A stretch of DNA of 64,000 nucleotides from Bremerella sp. P1. Lineage in GTDB: Bacteria > Planctomycetota > Planctomycetia > Pirellulales > Pirellulaceae. A model generated the notes under the pieces. The model was given only the letters and a program-made list of their open reading frames with translations. It did not search any database and had not been told where the DNA came from. The stretch's first letter is position 1. Each line of letters opens with the position of its first letter. The stretch spans positions 4,551,814 to 4,615,813 of the forward strand of contig NZ_CP118164.1 of the NCBI RefSeq assembly GCF_028748185.1, written 5' to 3'. The translations under genes and the position numbers were made by a program. This document shows, piece by piece, positions 8,755-17,391 of the stretch.

Positions 8755-9513
8755 CTAACTTTTGACTGCCGGCGGAGCGGATTGAGCGGGGTGCTTCTCG
8801 TCGAGTAAGTTGCCGAAGCACTTGCCGAATTGAACGGCAAAGGCCAGGGCACGTTGCGTATTGGAATCTCGTGAAGCACTGAGAAGTCCAAGCAAACCCA
8901 GGCGTTCCGGCACGGGTTGCTCACAGCTTCCTTGGCGACAAGATGACAGGGCCGAACCCATCAGGCTGACGGTTTCGACCGAATGTTCACTGAGAACGTC
9001 CGATCGCAGCAGGTAACCGAGCCGATCGAGTTCTTCGCGGCGGATTTGACCACCCAGGTAGAGTGCCGCATGAATTCCGTTGCGGACACTCTCTTCCAGG
9101 GCGACGCCTTCCTGCTTCAGTTCGGTAGCCCACTCGTCGAAGACATCCATGGCAACCGAAACCAGGTTCGGCAGTTCGTCCGACATCTCAGCTGCTTTCT
9201 GCAATTGCGGAAGGTGATCGACCAGCACATTCAGGGCTTGAATGTTTTGCGGATCGGTCGCCTTCTTGAAAAGTTGAAGCAACTGAGTTGCTCGTTGCTC
9301 CAGATCGATGTCGTTCTCGGCTGCCTGACGAGCAAGCGAATCGAACAAGTCCGTCGCAACGGCCACAAGATTCGGCAAGTCCTGGGCCACGGAAAGGACG
9401 TTGTCCAGTACTTCCGCATGGTCCAGTAGACGGTGCAACATCTCTTGCGTTTGAGGGTCGTTCAAACGCTGTTCAACGGACTGGGAACGAGCATTGGTCG
9501 GCGTATCGAGCAT
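8755..9513 (-). CDS. DUF1641 protein, sulfide oxidation partner
   Basis: A mostly helical protein of 252 residues. Its first two thirds contain two imperfect copies of an acidic helical unit (LPNLVAVATDLFDSLA and LPNLVSVAMDVFDEWA). The C-terminal part has GLLGLLSASRDSNTQRALAFAVQFGKCFG, the signature region of DUF1641 (PF07849). Members of this family often sit next to sulfide:quinone or formate-type oxidoreductase genes, but their function is not established. No signal peptide or membrane span is seen. The start follows AAGGTGAGCC. It ends 11 bases before the SQR start, so it may act with SQR at the membrane; that role is inference. Confidence 0.8.
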   Translation of the reverse strand: MLDTPTNARSQSVEQRLNDPQTQEMLHRLLDHAEVLDNVLSVAQDLPNLVAVATDLFDSLARQAAENDIDLEQRATQLLQLFKKATDPQNIQALNVLVDHLPQLQKAAEMSDELPNLVSVAMDVFDEWATELKQEGVALEESVRNGIHAALYLGGQIRREELDRLGYLLRSDVLSEHSVETVSLMGSALSSCRQGSCEQPVPERLGLLGLLSASRDSNTQRALAFAVQFGKCFGNLLDEKHPAQSAPPAVKS

Positions 9514-9560
9514 GGCTCACCTTGCATTTCTAGGAAGGAAAGGTACGGATGGTTTTCCCG

Positions 9561-10985
9561 TTACTTGGACACAACGGCCTCAGGGTGAACCACCGAATAA
9601 CCTTTGCCGGTCCATCCGGTGAAACCACCTTCCAGGTTGATCACGTCTTTTCGTCCGGCAGCCTGGAGCACGCTAACTCCGATCGCCGAGCGAGCACCAC
9701 TGCGGCAGTTAACCACAATCTGTTGATCTTGAGGAATCTCATCCAACGTCTCGGGCAACTTGCCGAGGAAGTTATGCTGGGCATGAGGAATGTGACCCGC
9801 GTTCCATTCCTGATCACTTCGCACATCGACCAGCATGACCGACTCGTTGGCGAGAAGGTCAGACAACTCGGTCGCATTCACGGTTTCGTAGCTTTCGTTC
9901 AGCAAGTCCGCATTAGCGACTTCACTACGCTCGAAGTAACCACCGATGTTTTCCGCTCCGATGCTGAGCAAGACGTGCATCGCCTCTTGCATTTGTTCGG
10001 AGCTTCCCACCAGGTAGGCAGGCCGATCATAGTCGATCAGCCATCCACCCCAGGTGCTGAGTGAACCGATGGGGATGTTGATCGTGCCGGAGGCATGAGC
10101 CTTGGCGAACGACTTCGAGGCAACGAGGTCTACGACGGTCCCCTGCTCGATGGCTGCCGGTAACTTGCTGGCCGCGAGCTTACTGATCTTGGCGTCTTCG
10201 CCAAGCACTTTCGGGCCTTCCTTGTTCACACGCTTCATCACGGCGAAGTAAGGAGGCACTTCCGGCTGATCGGCCAGGATGTAGTCGACGAATGCTTCTT
10301 CTTCGTTGAATTGAAGGCCTGGGTTGAAACGCTTCTCGTAACCGACGGTCGAGGAGGGAACAGCTCCCAATCCCTTACCGCAGGCACTTCCGGCTCCGTG
10401 GGCTGGCCAGACTTGCAGATATTCCGGCAGCTTTTTGAACTTCTCGAGCGAGTGGAACAGGTCGATCGCACCAGCTTTGGCGGTGTTCATGATCTTGGCA
10501 GCTTGCTCCAGCAAGTCCGGTCGACCGACGGCGTTCACGAAAACGAAGTCGCCGGTGAAGATCCCCATCGGCTCTTGGGCACCACCACCCTGGTCGGTCA
10601 GCAGGAACGAAATGCTTTCAGGCGTGTGCCCCGGCGTATGCAGTACATCGAATCGGATTTTCCCGATCATGAAGTGATCACCTTCGTGAAGCAGTTGGTG
10701 CGAGTACTGATCGGCGTATTCGTACTTCCATTCCTTCGGGCCTTCATCCGAAACGTAGAGCTTGGCACCGACTCGATCGGCCAGCTCACGGGCACCGGAA
10801 ACGTAGTCGGCATGTATGTGCGTTTCAGCAATGGCGACGATCTTGACGCCTTCGCGCGCGGCCATGTCCAGATACTTTTGGATGTCGCGGCCCGGGTCGA
10901 CAATCACGGCTTCACTGGCACGCTGGCAGCCAACCATGTAAGAGGCATGAGCGAGTGACTTGTCGTAAAAGTATTTGAGCAACAT
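9561..10985 (-). CDS. Persulfide dioxygenase-like MBL hydrolase fused to two rhodanese domains
   Basis: The N-terminal ~250 residues are a metallo-beta-lactamase fold of the ETHE1/Blh/CstB type: ETHIHADYVSG (H56, H58, D60), LHTPGHTPES (H116, H120) and TGDFVFVNAVGRPDLL. This family oxidises glutathione persulfide or similar persulfides to sulfite with Fe(II) and O2. Then follow a degenerate rhodanese domain (about 260-365, no cysteine at the active loop) and an active-looking one (about 375-470) with C427 in VNCRSGARSA. The order MBL-Rhd-Rhd matches CstB-type proteins. AAGGACATCTGCC precedes the ATG. It lies 17 bases after tauE, so it is surely in the same transcript, and it would take the persulfide produced by SQR. 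Confidence 0.9.
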   Translation of the reverse strand: MLLKYFYDKSLAHASYMVGCQRASEAVIVDPGRDIQKYLDMAAREGVKIVAIAETHIHADYVSGARELADRVGAKLYVSDEGPKEWKYEYADQYSHQLLHEGDHFMIGKIRFDVLHTPGHTPESISFLLTDQGGGAQEPMGIFTGDFVFVNAVGRPDLLEQAAKIMNTAKAGAIDLFHSLEKFKKLPEYLQVWPAHGAGSACGKGLGAVPSSTVGYEKRFNPGLQFNEEEAFVDYILADQPEVPPYFAVMKRVNKEGPKVLGEDAKISKLAASKLPAAIEQGTVVDLVASKSFAKAHASGTINIPIGSLSTWGGWLIDYDRPAYLVGSSEQMQEAMHVLLSIGAENIGGYFERSEVANADLLNESYETVNATELSDLLANESVMLVDVRSDQEWNAGHIPHAQHNFLGKLPETLDEIPQDQQIVVNCRSGARSAIGVSVLQAAGRKDVINLEGGFTGWTGKGYSVVHPEAVVSK

Positions 10986-11002
10986 GGCAGATGTCCTTAT
11001 TT

Positions 11003-11824
11003 CTATAGAAGTGTTGACTTGGCGATGACAAAGACGGCAACCAGAGCGACGGCTGTCGCGAAAATCTTCTGGAGCGTCGGTCCTTTAAGTTTTCGAGCGA
11101 GCATGCTTCCCAGCCCCATGCCGGCGAAGCCGCCGATCAGAAACTGGACGGTTAGTCCCCAGTTAAATTCGTTGCCGCTGAACAGGTGCGAGGTAAATCC
11201 GCTCAAGCTGATCAGGACAATGACAAACAAGGAGGTTGCGATTGCGCGATGAATGGCCATGCCACTGAAGAGCACAAGCGCCGGAACGATCACAAATCCA
11301 CCACCGACACCGAACATGCCGGATAGGAGCCCGGTGGCGATACCCACGAGGACAAGCAACCGAGCGCACTTGGAAGTCAGGATCAGTTTCCCGTCTTCAT
11401 CTCGCTGACACGAGGCGCGGTCGGCACTTGGTTCGCAGTTTGCAGCAGGGATAACTACCGCCGGGTTTTTTGACTTTTGCCACATGCGATAGGCAACCAC
11501 AAACATCAAACACGCGAACAAGGTGAGCAGTACGTTTCCGGGTACAAACTTGGAAAGGTATGCTCCGATCGGCGCGCCTAACATGCCTGAAACTGCAAAT
11601 AGCAGGCCGGTTCTCAGTTCGATTTCATTTCGCAGCAAGCGGGGAAGTGCTCCCGAGATGGCCGTGCCTCCGACGGCCGCCAGGGAGATGCCGACGGCTT
11701 CTCTAGGTTCGACCCCGAGTCCAAACACGAGCAGAGGGACGGCGAACACGCCACCGCCGCCGCCAGTCAGCCCTAGGGCAAAACCGACTACTGCTCCGAA
11801 CAGGACTGCGAGAAATACCGTCAT
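11003..11824 (-). CDS. TauE/SafE-family sulfite/sulfonate exporter-like permease
   Basis: An integral membrane protein of 273 residues with about eight hydrophobic spans. It has the family segments GFALGLTGGGGGVFAVPLLVF at the N-terminus and GLLSGMFGVGGGFVIVPALVLF in the second half, the two glycine-rich repeats of TauE/SafE (PF01925). Proteins of this family in sulfide operons are thought to expel sulfite or related anions. Here it would remove the sulfite formed by the persulfide dioxygenase encoded 17 bases downstream. The gene has its own 100-base upstream gap holding a cluster of palindromes. Confidence 0.88.
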   Translation of the reverse strand: MTVFLAVLFGAVVGFALGLTGGGGGVFAVPLLVFGLGVEPREAVGISLAAVGGTAISGALPRLLRNEIELRTGLLFAVSGMLGAPIGAYLSKFVPGNVLLTLFACLMFVVAYRMWQKSKNPAVVIPAANCEPSADRASCQRDEDGKLILTSKCARLLVLVGIATGLLSGMFGVGGGFVIVPALVLFSGMAIHRAIATSLFVIVLISLSGFTSHLFSGNEFNWGLTVQFLIGGFAGMGLGSMLARKLKGPTLQKIFATAVALVAVFVIAKSTLL

Positions 11825-11883
11825 GGCTCTACTTCCGTCCGCCTTTCGATCTCGTGCTGCAAAACTTAAAACAGTCTAAAGGT

Positions 11884-11916
11884 CGACATGTCGCAATGCG
11901 ACGATATGTTATCGCA
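11884..11916. promoter_or_regulatory. Palindrome cluster, probable ArsR-family operator before tauE
   Basis: Three overlapping perfect palindromes lie between the arsR stop and tauE: CGACATGTCG (11884-11893), GTCGC-AAT-GCGAC (11890-11902) and CGATA-TGT-TATCG (11902-11914). The last is bounded by TGCGA and TCGCA. The shared half-site (A)TATCGC/GCGATA(T) is the one found in the arsR promoter, so the same regulator probably binds both. No convincing -10/-35 pair was found here. Confidence 0.6.
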
Positions 11917-11924
11917 AAAAAAAT

Positions 11925-12266
11925 CTACGGGGTTCGATACTTGGCACCGCACGGGAGAAAACGCCCTTCGATACATGCCATCAGGTGCTCGAGGTGAGGC
12001 TCGGCCACTTGGTAGTATACGAAACGTCCTTCTCGTTCGCTTTGCAGAAAGCCGCATCGCTGCAGCAGACGCAGGTGCTCTGAAGTCACATTGTCGGGCG
12101 TTTCACAGTCCTTGGCGATCTCGCCAACTGTGTAGCGACCGTGAAGCAGCAACTGAACGATTCTCAGTCGGACCGGGTGGGCCAGCGTACGAAGGCATTC
12201 GGCTGCTTCTGCGAACTCTTGCACGCCGCCTGGGGGCTTTCCGGATGGTTGGTTTATCGGTGCCAT
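11925..12266 (-). CDS. ArsR/SmtB-family transcriptional repressor of the sulfide cluster
   Basis: A 113-residue winged-helix protein. It has the ArsR hallmark LAHPVRLRIVQLLLHG (28-43), the recognition-helix region ETPDNVTSEHLRLLQRCGFL (55-74) and the wing REGRFVYYQVA (78-88). The ELCVCDL metal motif is absent. Cysteines stand at 24, 54, 71, 98 and 106; C54 and the C-terminal C98/C106 could form a thiol switch, as Cys pairs do in the sulfide sensors SqrR and BigR, though the positions differ. The ATG follows GAGAGGAATGAA. It leads the cluster and its own core promoter holds a perfect operator-like repeat, so autorepression relieved by sulfide/polysulfide is likely. Confidence 0.88.
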   Translation of the reverse strand: MAPINQPSGKPPGGVQEFAEAAECLRTLAHPVRLRIVQLLLHGRYTVGEIAKDCETPDNVTSEHLRLLQRCGFLQSEREGRFVYYQVAEPHLEHLMACIEGRFLPCGAKYRTP

Positions 12267-12286
12267 TTCATTCCTCTCTTGATATT

Positions 12287-12314
12287 AATATATCGCAAGG
12301 TCGCGATATGTCAA
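12287..12314 (-). promoter_or_regulatory. arsR promoter with embedded operator
   Basis: Read on the - strand: a perfect -35 TTGACA (12314-12309), a 16-base spacer and a -10 TATATT (12292-12287). A perfect inverted repeat ATATCGC-N6-GCGATAT occupies 12290-12309, that is the whole spacer plus the edges of both boxes. A dimer bound here would block RNA polymerase directly. Confidence 0.75.
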
Positions 12315-12440
12315 CATGTGTTAGGCGGAACGATTTAAAATGAGGTAAGCCGCAGTAAGGCCAGTCGGGAGTCCATCGAGTTCGATGGCAAGAAAGAGAG
12401 GGATATTACTGGAATTCTCGGGCTGAGTGGGCTGCTAGCC

Positions 12441-13928
12441 CTACTTGGCAGCCATGCCACCAGCGTGTCGTCGAACTTGGGCCGGCTCGTCGGCCTGCTT
12501 AGGCTTGGCCAGGCCATGATTCTGCAGGCAGGTCGCAAATTGCGGATAGGTGGCATTCAGAATCGTACACAGATAGATGGGAAGATCCTTCTCTTGAATG
12601 ACAAACGCACCCATGCCGTAGTGCTTGCGAAAAGCGGTTGCAAAAGCCGAAGCGGGATGGGCATGCATGAAGCGGAATAACTGCTCGGCCGACTGGGCAT
12701 TGAGCGACTCGAGCTGGTAGGTGGTCCTATTCTCGTATTCCAATTGCCATGTGGTGGGCCTCTGCGGATCGGCAAGATTCAGCGAGTAGGTTTTCCAGTT
12801 GGGAATGACGCCTGTCTCAGGATCAATCTCAAAGGACTGGAAGCCAGGGTTGTTGCCGAAGATGGGACTAATCGCTGGGGCGATCTTGTGCAGCAAAGCT
12901 GGCTTGTCGTTGAGCCGATCGATCCGGAAGTCGTCCATGTGCGTATGCCCGGTGAATGAGACATGAAGCGTATCACGGAACTCTTCAATCAGTTTCAGAT
13001 ATCGCTGCATGAACTCGGGCTTCCACATCTCGGCGGCCAGGCTACGACCACCTTCCTTCTCTTCCTGGTAACTATCGAGTCCTGGCGGGACATGCATCAG
13101 AAGCCAAACTCGCTTCTGCTGCTTGCGGGCTAATTCCAGTTCAGAAGTCAGCCAATCCATTAAGGCGTACCCTGGATTCGCCCCTGGGTTTTGACACGCG
13201 CAGCAGTTCTGATCCTTGGGATCGAAATAGGACGAACAGTAGCTGCCGGACCAATAAACCGAATTCAAAACGAGCAATCGGTCGGAGGCGATGCCAGGGA
13301 GATCGGCGCGGTAGGCTCCCAAAGTTGCAAATGACTGACGGAACGTATCGGCATCGATGGTATCACCAAGCATTGGTTGCCAGCGATCGGCGAACTGATG
13401 CAGGAACATGCCATCCGGCTGAATCCAGTAGTCGCCGCAAAACGAATCATCATTGCCCAGCGTAGCCAGAACAGGCACATCCGGAAAACGTTTACGTAGC
13501 TCAAGAGCAACGACTTCGATAGCCTTCATCGTGAACGCTCGGTACGCAGCGGGGTCCTCGGAGATCGACTTCGGGGCAAGCTTCTCATACCTCTCTTGCA
13601 ATTGATGCGCGAGGAAATCGCCGGGGTAAAGAATGAAGAGAGGACTGGGGGTATGGGACTTCGCGGCATCCAGAGCCGAGGTCATCAGCCGGTAGTTCGA
13701 GTCGCTACCGATCTTGCCCAGTGATGGATTCGTGTCGGCGAGAAACTCCCCCCACTGATCGGCTGGTAAATCGGCAAGATGCTTGAACTGCTCTTGGTCC
13801 AGGCCTGCGAACGGCTGAAAGTGTATGTCGGAAATCACCAAGAACTCGGCTGACCTCGCCGCCGAGGTAAAGCAAGCTACCAACGAGAAGACGACTAGAA
13901 ATACAAAACGACGGCTTCCGCTGCTCAT
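12441..13928 (-). CDS. Secreted calcineurin-like metallophosphoesterase (acid sphingomyelinase-like)
   Basis: A signal peptide (FVFLVVFSLVACFTSAARSA, end near residue 27) is followed by the metal-site motifs of the metallophosphoesterase superfamily: SDIHFQP (33-39), YPGDFLAH, LGNDDSFCGDYW, LLMHVPPG and FTGHTHMDDFR. The spacing and the NDD plus long insert with several cysteines (CSSYFDPKDQNCCAC region) resemble eukaryotic acid sphingomyelinase-like phosphodiesterases. It would hydrolyse a phosphodiester or phosphomonoester outside the cytoplasm; the substrate is unknown. I used ATG 13928; a TTG at 13946 is also possible. The 123 bases to the divergent beta-helix gene must hold both promoters. 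Confidence 0.85.
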   Translation of the reverse strand: MSSGSRRFVFLVVFSLVACFTSAARSAEFLVISDIHFQPFAGLDQEQFKHLADLPADQWGEFLADTNPSLGKIGSDSNYRLMTSALDAAKSHTPSPLFILYPGDFLAHQLQERYEKLAPKSISEDPAAYRAFTMKAIEVVALELRKRFPDVPVLATLGNDDSFCGDYWIQPDGMFLHQFADRWQPMLGDTIDADTFRQSFATLGAYRADLPGIASDRLLVLNSVYWSGSYCSSYFDPKDQNCCACQNPGANPGYALMDWLTSELELARKQQKRVWLLMHVPPGLDSYQEEKEGGRSLAAEMWKPEFMQRYLKLIEEFRDTLHVSFTGHTHMDDFRIDRLNDKPALLHKIAPAISPIFGNNPGFQSFEIDPETGVIPNWKTYSLNLADPQRPTTWQLEYENRTTYQLESLNAQSAEQLFRFMHAHPASAFATAFRKHYGMGAFVIQEKDLPIYLCTILNATYPQFATCLQNHGLAKPKQADEPAQVRRHAGGMAAK

Positions 13929-14051
13929 GCTATTCGTTTCGTTCAAGATGACTACGTTGGATTAGTTCGACGATTCCGCTGTGATTTCGCACCGCTTGAT
14001 AAAGAGGATACACTATAACGACTACCTTCTTCCAATTCTCTTGGGTGCTCC

Positions 14052-15170
14052 ATGCTCGTTATGCGTATTTTCGTATTCTCGGTAATCCTGTGCCTGAATG
14101 GTTTGCTGCTGGGGCTGGCGCCTTTGCATGCGGCTGATTTGCACGTCAATCCACTGGTTGGCAGCGACGCGAATGTTGGTTCGTCCGAAGCTCCGTTCAA
14201 GACACTACAGGCCGCCATCAATAAGGCCGTTGAAGGGGATGTGATTAAGCTGCATCCTCGTGGAGCCGTGTACCGGCAATCGGGTCACTTTCGATCGCAA
14301 GTCGGGATCACGATCGAAGGAAACGGCGTGACGCTTGACGGGGCCGATCCACTGCCGGCTACGGGGTGGGAAGAGGTTGAGGACGGGCTCTATCGACGCA
14401 AACTACAGCGCACGCCGTTGGACCGGCATCTATTGATCTTTGACGGACGTATGGAACGCATGGGGCGAACGCAAAGTTCCAATTCGCCTGACTTTCCCCC
14501 GGTCAGTAAACTGAAGCCGCGTCAGTTCTGCTTCGAGAATATCGATGAGAAGTCAGGCTGGTTGTATGTCCGCGGTGATATATCGAAGCTGGAGTGGTCA
14601 ACGCGAGTCAACGGGATCGCTACCAGCGGCGAGTGTCGTAAGCTGGCTGTTCGAAACCTGCGTGCCCGTAACTTTCTGAACGACGGCTTCAATATCCATG
14701 GCGACTGCCGAGATCTCAAATTTAATGGCATTCAGGGATTCGATTGCTTCGACGAAGGTTTTTCGGCACATGAATCGGCCCAGTGTACGGTCGATCGCGG
14801 CGCCTTCTTTGGGAACGAAAACGGAGTGGCCGACGTCAACCAGGCGGAGACGATTTATCGAGTCTGTCGGTTCTTTGGGAATGTGAACGTCGACGTGCTC
14901 TTGATTGGCCGTAAGCATGCCCTGGTTGATTGTGAGATCGTTAACGCGACAAACGCTTCGGCTTTGGTGGCCGGTCCGCGGGCCGGAGAAGAGTCGTTCG
15001 TATTGCATCTCGAACGCGTCTCGATCGAAACGAAGGATAAGGAGCAGCCCGCCCGTGTGCGTCTGGATGGCGGGAAGGTTACGTTTGAAGAGTGCCAGTT
15101 TGGCAACGTCGACCTGAATACGACCGGGGCGAAAGTTGATGGTGAGCTCCCCACACCGAAAGTCCCGTAG
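14052..15170 (+). CDS. Secreted right-handed parallel beta-helix protein
   Basis: Residues 1-28 are a signal peptide (IFVFSVILCLNGLLLGLAPLHA). The mature protein starts DLHVNPLVGSDANVGSSEAPFKTLQAAINKA, the typical opening of DUF1565/pectate-lyase-like beta-helices, with GDVIKL and later short repeated strands (LKFNGIQGF, CTVDRGAFFGN, YRVCRFFGN, ALVDCEIVN). This fold occurs in polysaccharide lyases and in binding proteins; no catalytic set could be identified. ATG 14052 and ATG 14061 are both possible starts. It is divergent from the metallophosphoesterase and followed after 111 bases by an esterase. Confidence 0.8.
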   Translation: MLVMRIFVFSVILCLNGLLLGLAPLHAADLHVNPLVGSDANVGSSEAPFKTLQAAINKAVEGDVIKLHPRGAVYRQSGHFRSQVGITIEGNGVTLDGADPLPATGWEEVEDGLYRRKLQRTPLDRHLLIFDGRMERMGRTQSSNSPDFPPVSKLKPRQFCFENIDEKSGWLYVRGDISKLEWSTRVNGIATSGECRKLAVRNLRARNFLNDGFNIHGDCRDLKFNGIQGFDCFDEGFSAHESAQCTVDRGAFFGNENGVADVNQAETIYRVCRFFGNVNVDVLLIGRKHALVDCEIVNATNASALVAGPRAGEESFVLHLERVSIETKDKEQPARVRLDGGKVTFEECQFGNVDLNTTGAKVDGELPTPKVP

Positions 15171-15281
15171 TTCACGCGTTTATCGCTTCACGAGTTTTCT
15201 TGCAACAGGCATGAAAAGCGGCTATTTTTGAGTCGATCCTACCTGACACCTACTCTCTTTCCCACCTAAGGAATTACCTCT

Positions 15282-16166
15282 ATGAAACGATTGTTGTTCT
15301 CGATTACTGCCCTGTTGTTGATTCAACAGGCCGTCGTAGCTGAAACCAAGCAGCTTAAAGATGTCCCGTACGGCGAGCATCCACGCCAGGTGCTGGACTT
15401 CTACCAGGCTGAGTCGGACGAACCAACGCCGGTGGTCTTCTACATCCACGGCGGTGGCTGGCAAGGCGGCGATAAGAAGACCAACCCCAAGGCTTTCCTC
15501 GATAACGGTATCTCGGTCGTTGCCATCAACTACCGTTATGTGAAGAACGCAGTCCAGGAAGGCGTGAAGCCACCGGTCAAAGCACCGCTGGAAGATGCTG
15601 CCCGGGCGTTGCAGTTTGTTCGCTCGAAAGCGAAAGAGTGGAACCTGGATAAAGAGCGAATTGGTGCCACCGGTGGTTCTGCTGGTGGTTGCTCTTCGCT
15701 GTGGCTGGCTTTTCACGATGACATGGCCGACCCCAAGAGCGACGATCCGATTGCCCGCGAGTCGACGCGACTATTCTGTGCGGCTGTGAATGGTGCCCAG
15801 GTTTCCCTGGATCCCAAGCAGCTCCGAGAGTGGATGCCCAACTATCGCTACGGTGCCCACGCATTCGGCTTGCCGAACTTGGACGTGGTGATGGAGAAGC
15901 GGGAAGAAGTGATGCCCTGGATCAAAGAGTACTCGCCGTTCTCGCACGTCAGTAAAGACGATCCACCGATCGCTATGTTCTACAACGGCGAAGTCCCAGA
16001 GCTGGGTTCCTCACCGAAAGATCCTACCCACTCAGGCGTCATGGGTTTGACACTCGCCGAGAAACTGAATGAAGTAGGCGTCGACGTCTACCTGAAGCAT
16101 CCAGGCGTGAAGGATCCCGAGTATCGCAGCTCGACGGAATATTTGATCGCGAAGCTGAAGAAGTAA
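15282..16166 (+). CDS. Secreted alpha/beta-hydrolase (BD-FAE/carboxylesterase type)
   Basis: A signal peptide (LLFSITALLLIQQAVVA) precedes an alpha/beta-hydrolase fold. The oxyanion-hole motif HGGGW starts at H56 and the nucleophile elbow GGSAGG centres on S133; an aspartate in the SKDDPPIAMF segment and a histidine in LKHPGV are candidates for the remaining triad members. Family members remove acetyl or feruloyl esters from plant or algal polysaccharides, or act on small esters. AAGGAAT stands before the ATG. A strong bidirectional hairpin lies 25 bases after the stop. Confidence 0.85.
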   Translation: MKRLLFSITALLLIQQAVVAETKQLKDVPYGEHPRQVLDFYQAESDEPTPVVFYIHGGGWQGGDKKTNPKAFLDNGISVVAINYRYVKNAVQEGVKPPVKAPLEDAARALQFVRSKAKEWNLDKERIGATGGSAGGCSSLWLAFHDDMADPKSDDPIARESTRLFCAAVNGAQVSLDPKQLREWMPNYRYGAHAFGLPNLDVVMEKREEVMPWIKEYSPFSHVSKDDPPIAMFYNGEVPELGSSPKDPTHSGVMGLTLAEKLNEVGVDVYLKHPGVKDPEYRSSTEYLIAKLKK

Positions 16167-16190
16167 TTCAGGTACGCTCAATCGGAAATG

Positions 16191-16221
16191 AAAAAGCCTC
16201 GCAGCTGTTGCGAGGCTTTTT
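16191..16221. terminator. Bidirectional rho-independent terminator
   Basis: AAAAAGCCTCGCA (16191-16203) pairs perfectly with TGCGAGGCTTTTT (16209-16221) around a 5-base loop. A-tract and T-tract flank the GC stem, so it can terminate the + strand esterase and the - strand DUF1592 operon alike. Confidence 0.9.
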
Positions 16222-16248
16222 TCATTACTGTGGTTGGCTGCGAGTGGG

Positions 16249-17385
16249 CTAATCGCGTTCTGGCCAGAGAGTTTCTTCCTCAGGCAGCGTAACGACTGGC
16301 CATCCGCTGGGGAAAATCCGAACGATTCGGCCAGGTCGAAATCCTTCCAAAAGCAGCGATGGTTGAACCTGAATCTGGATGCCGCTACTGCCTGGCTTCT
16401 TCTCGACTTGATTGACGGCAAGGATCGGTCCCCCTTTTTTGTCGTTGACCTGATCGTAGATCTGTAGTGTTGGTTCCGATACGCAAACTTGTGCCGTCGT
16501 ATTGGGCTTGAAATCTTCGTACAAGCTGGAATCGATTCCGCCAAAAAGGGTTACTGTCAGAATACGTTTCTGGTTGTCGACGGCGTCGATGATGCCAGCC
16601 AGGCCTCGGTCTTTCTGGTGCAGCCGATGTTGTGCTAATTGCCGAGCCTGGGCGATCTGGCGGCTTTCTTCGTCGAGCCACAAGTCGGTGCAACGCCCAA
16701 CGCCATAGAGGGTTGCCCAGGTCAAGTTGAAAAGCACGTTCTGTCCCGGCTGGATATCTTCCAGCGTGGCGACTTGCTTCCCCTGATATACCCGCGTGGC
16801 TGCCGTCAGATCGAGTTCGATGGAAGTCGGTTTCTCTTCCCCTTCGGCTTGGCTGACAAGCTTAAGCTTCATCTCTTTCAGGTCAACGTTGTCAACCTGC
16901 CACAATTCGTTCTTCTCTTGGTAATAGGTGAAGTCATCAACCAGCCGAAACGCTTTGGTGAAGTCGGACTCGATGCTCTTACGGTTATAGAAGAGCGATT
17001 TGGTTTCTTCCCCTTCATCCTTTATGTACCACAGGCCATGGAGATGCGTCCCGATAGGAATGTCCTTCAAGGCCGCCGGAGAACCATGGTACGACAGCGA
17101 GCCATACGGCAAGATACGGAAGTCGATGGGCAAGTCCCAATGACTACGGCGCTGCTTGTCGGTGCGGGAGACACGGATGGTACCGGTGCGGTGGATATGA
17201 TCCTTGCCGACGAGTTCTCCGGTGAAGTAGTGGGCCGAACCCTCAGGCGGAAATTGCCCTGGTACGGTTTGATACCACGGAAGTTTCTCGTCCTCGCTCG
17301 TGTCCGTGCGGAATGTTTCCTCCGCCGCAATCGGCGACGTCAGACACACCACAAAAAGCAATACCCAGGTGAAATGAATACGCAC
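16249..17385 (-). CDS. Secreted protein of unknown function, third gene of the DUF1592-DUF1552 operon
   Basis: I do not recognise this family. It starts with GTG six bases after the DUF1552 stop and has a clear signal peptide (WVLLFVVCLTSPIAA). The 378-residue product is rich in short beta-strands: YFTGELVGKDHIHRTGTIRV, PIGTHLHGLWYIKD, VATLEDIQPGQNVLFNLTW and RIVRIFPSGWPVV recall repeated small beta-barrel units that could bind nucleic acid, lipid or carbohydrate, but no established domain is claimed. Its tight spacing with the cytochrome and DUF1552 genes says it works with them outside the cytoplasm. Confidence 0.7.
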   Translation of the reverse strand: MRIHFTWVLLFVVCLTSPIAAEETFRTDTSEDEKLPWYQTVPGQFPPEGSAHYFTGELVGKDHIHRTGTIRVSRTDKQRRSHWDLPIDFRILPYGSLSYHGSPAALKDIPIGTHLHGLWYIKDEGEETKSLFYNRKSIESDFTKAFRLVDDFTYYQEKNELWQVDNVDLKEMKLKLVSQAEGEEKPTSIELDLTAATRVYQGKQVATLEDIQPGQNVLFNLTWATLYGVGRCTDLWLDEESRQIAQARQLAQHRLHQKDRGLAGIIDAVDNQKRILTVTLFGGIDSSLYEDFKPNTTAQVCVSEPTLQIYDQVNDKKGGPILAVNQVEKKPGSSGIQIQVQPSLLLEGFRPGRIVRIFPSGWPVVTLPEEETLWPERD

Positions 17386-17391
17386 CGTTAA

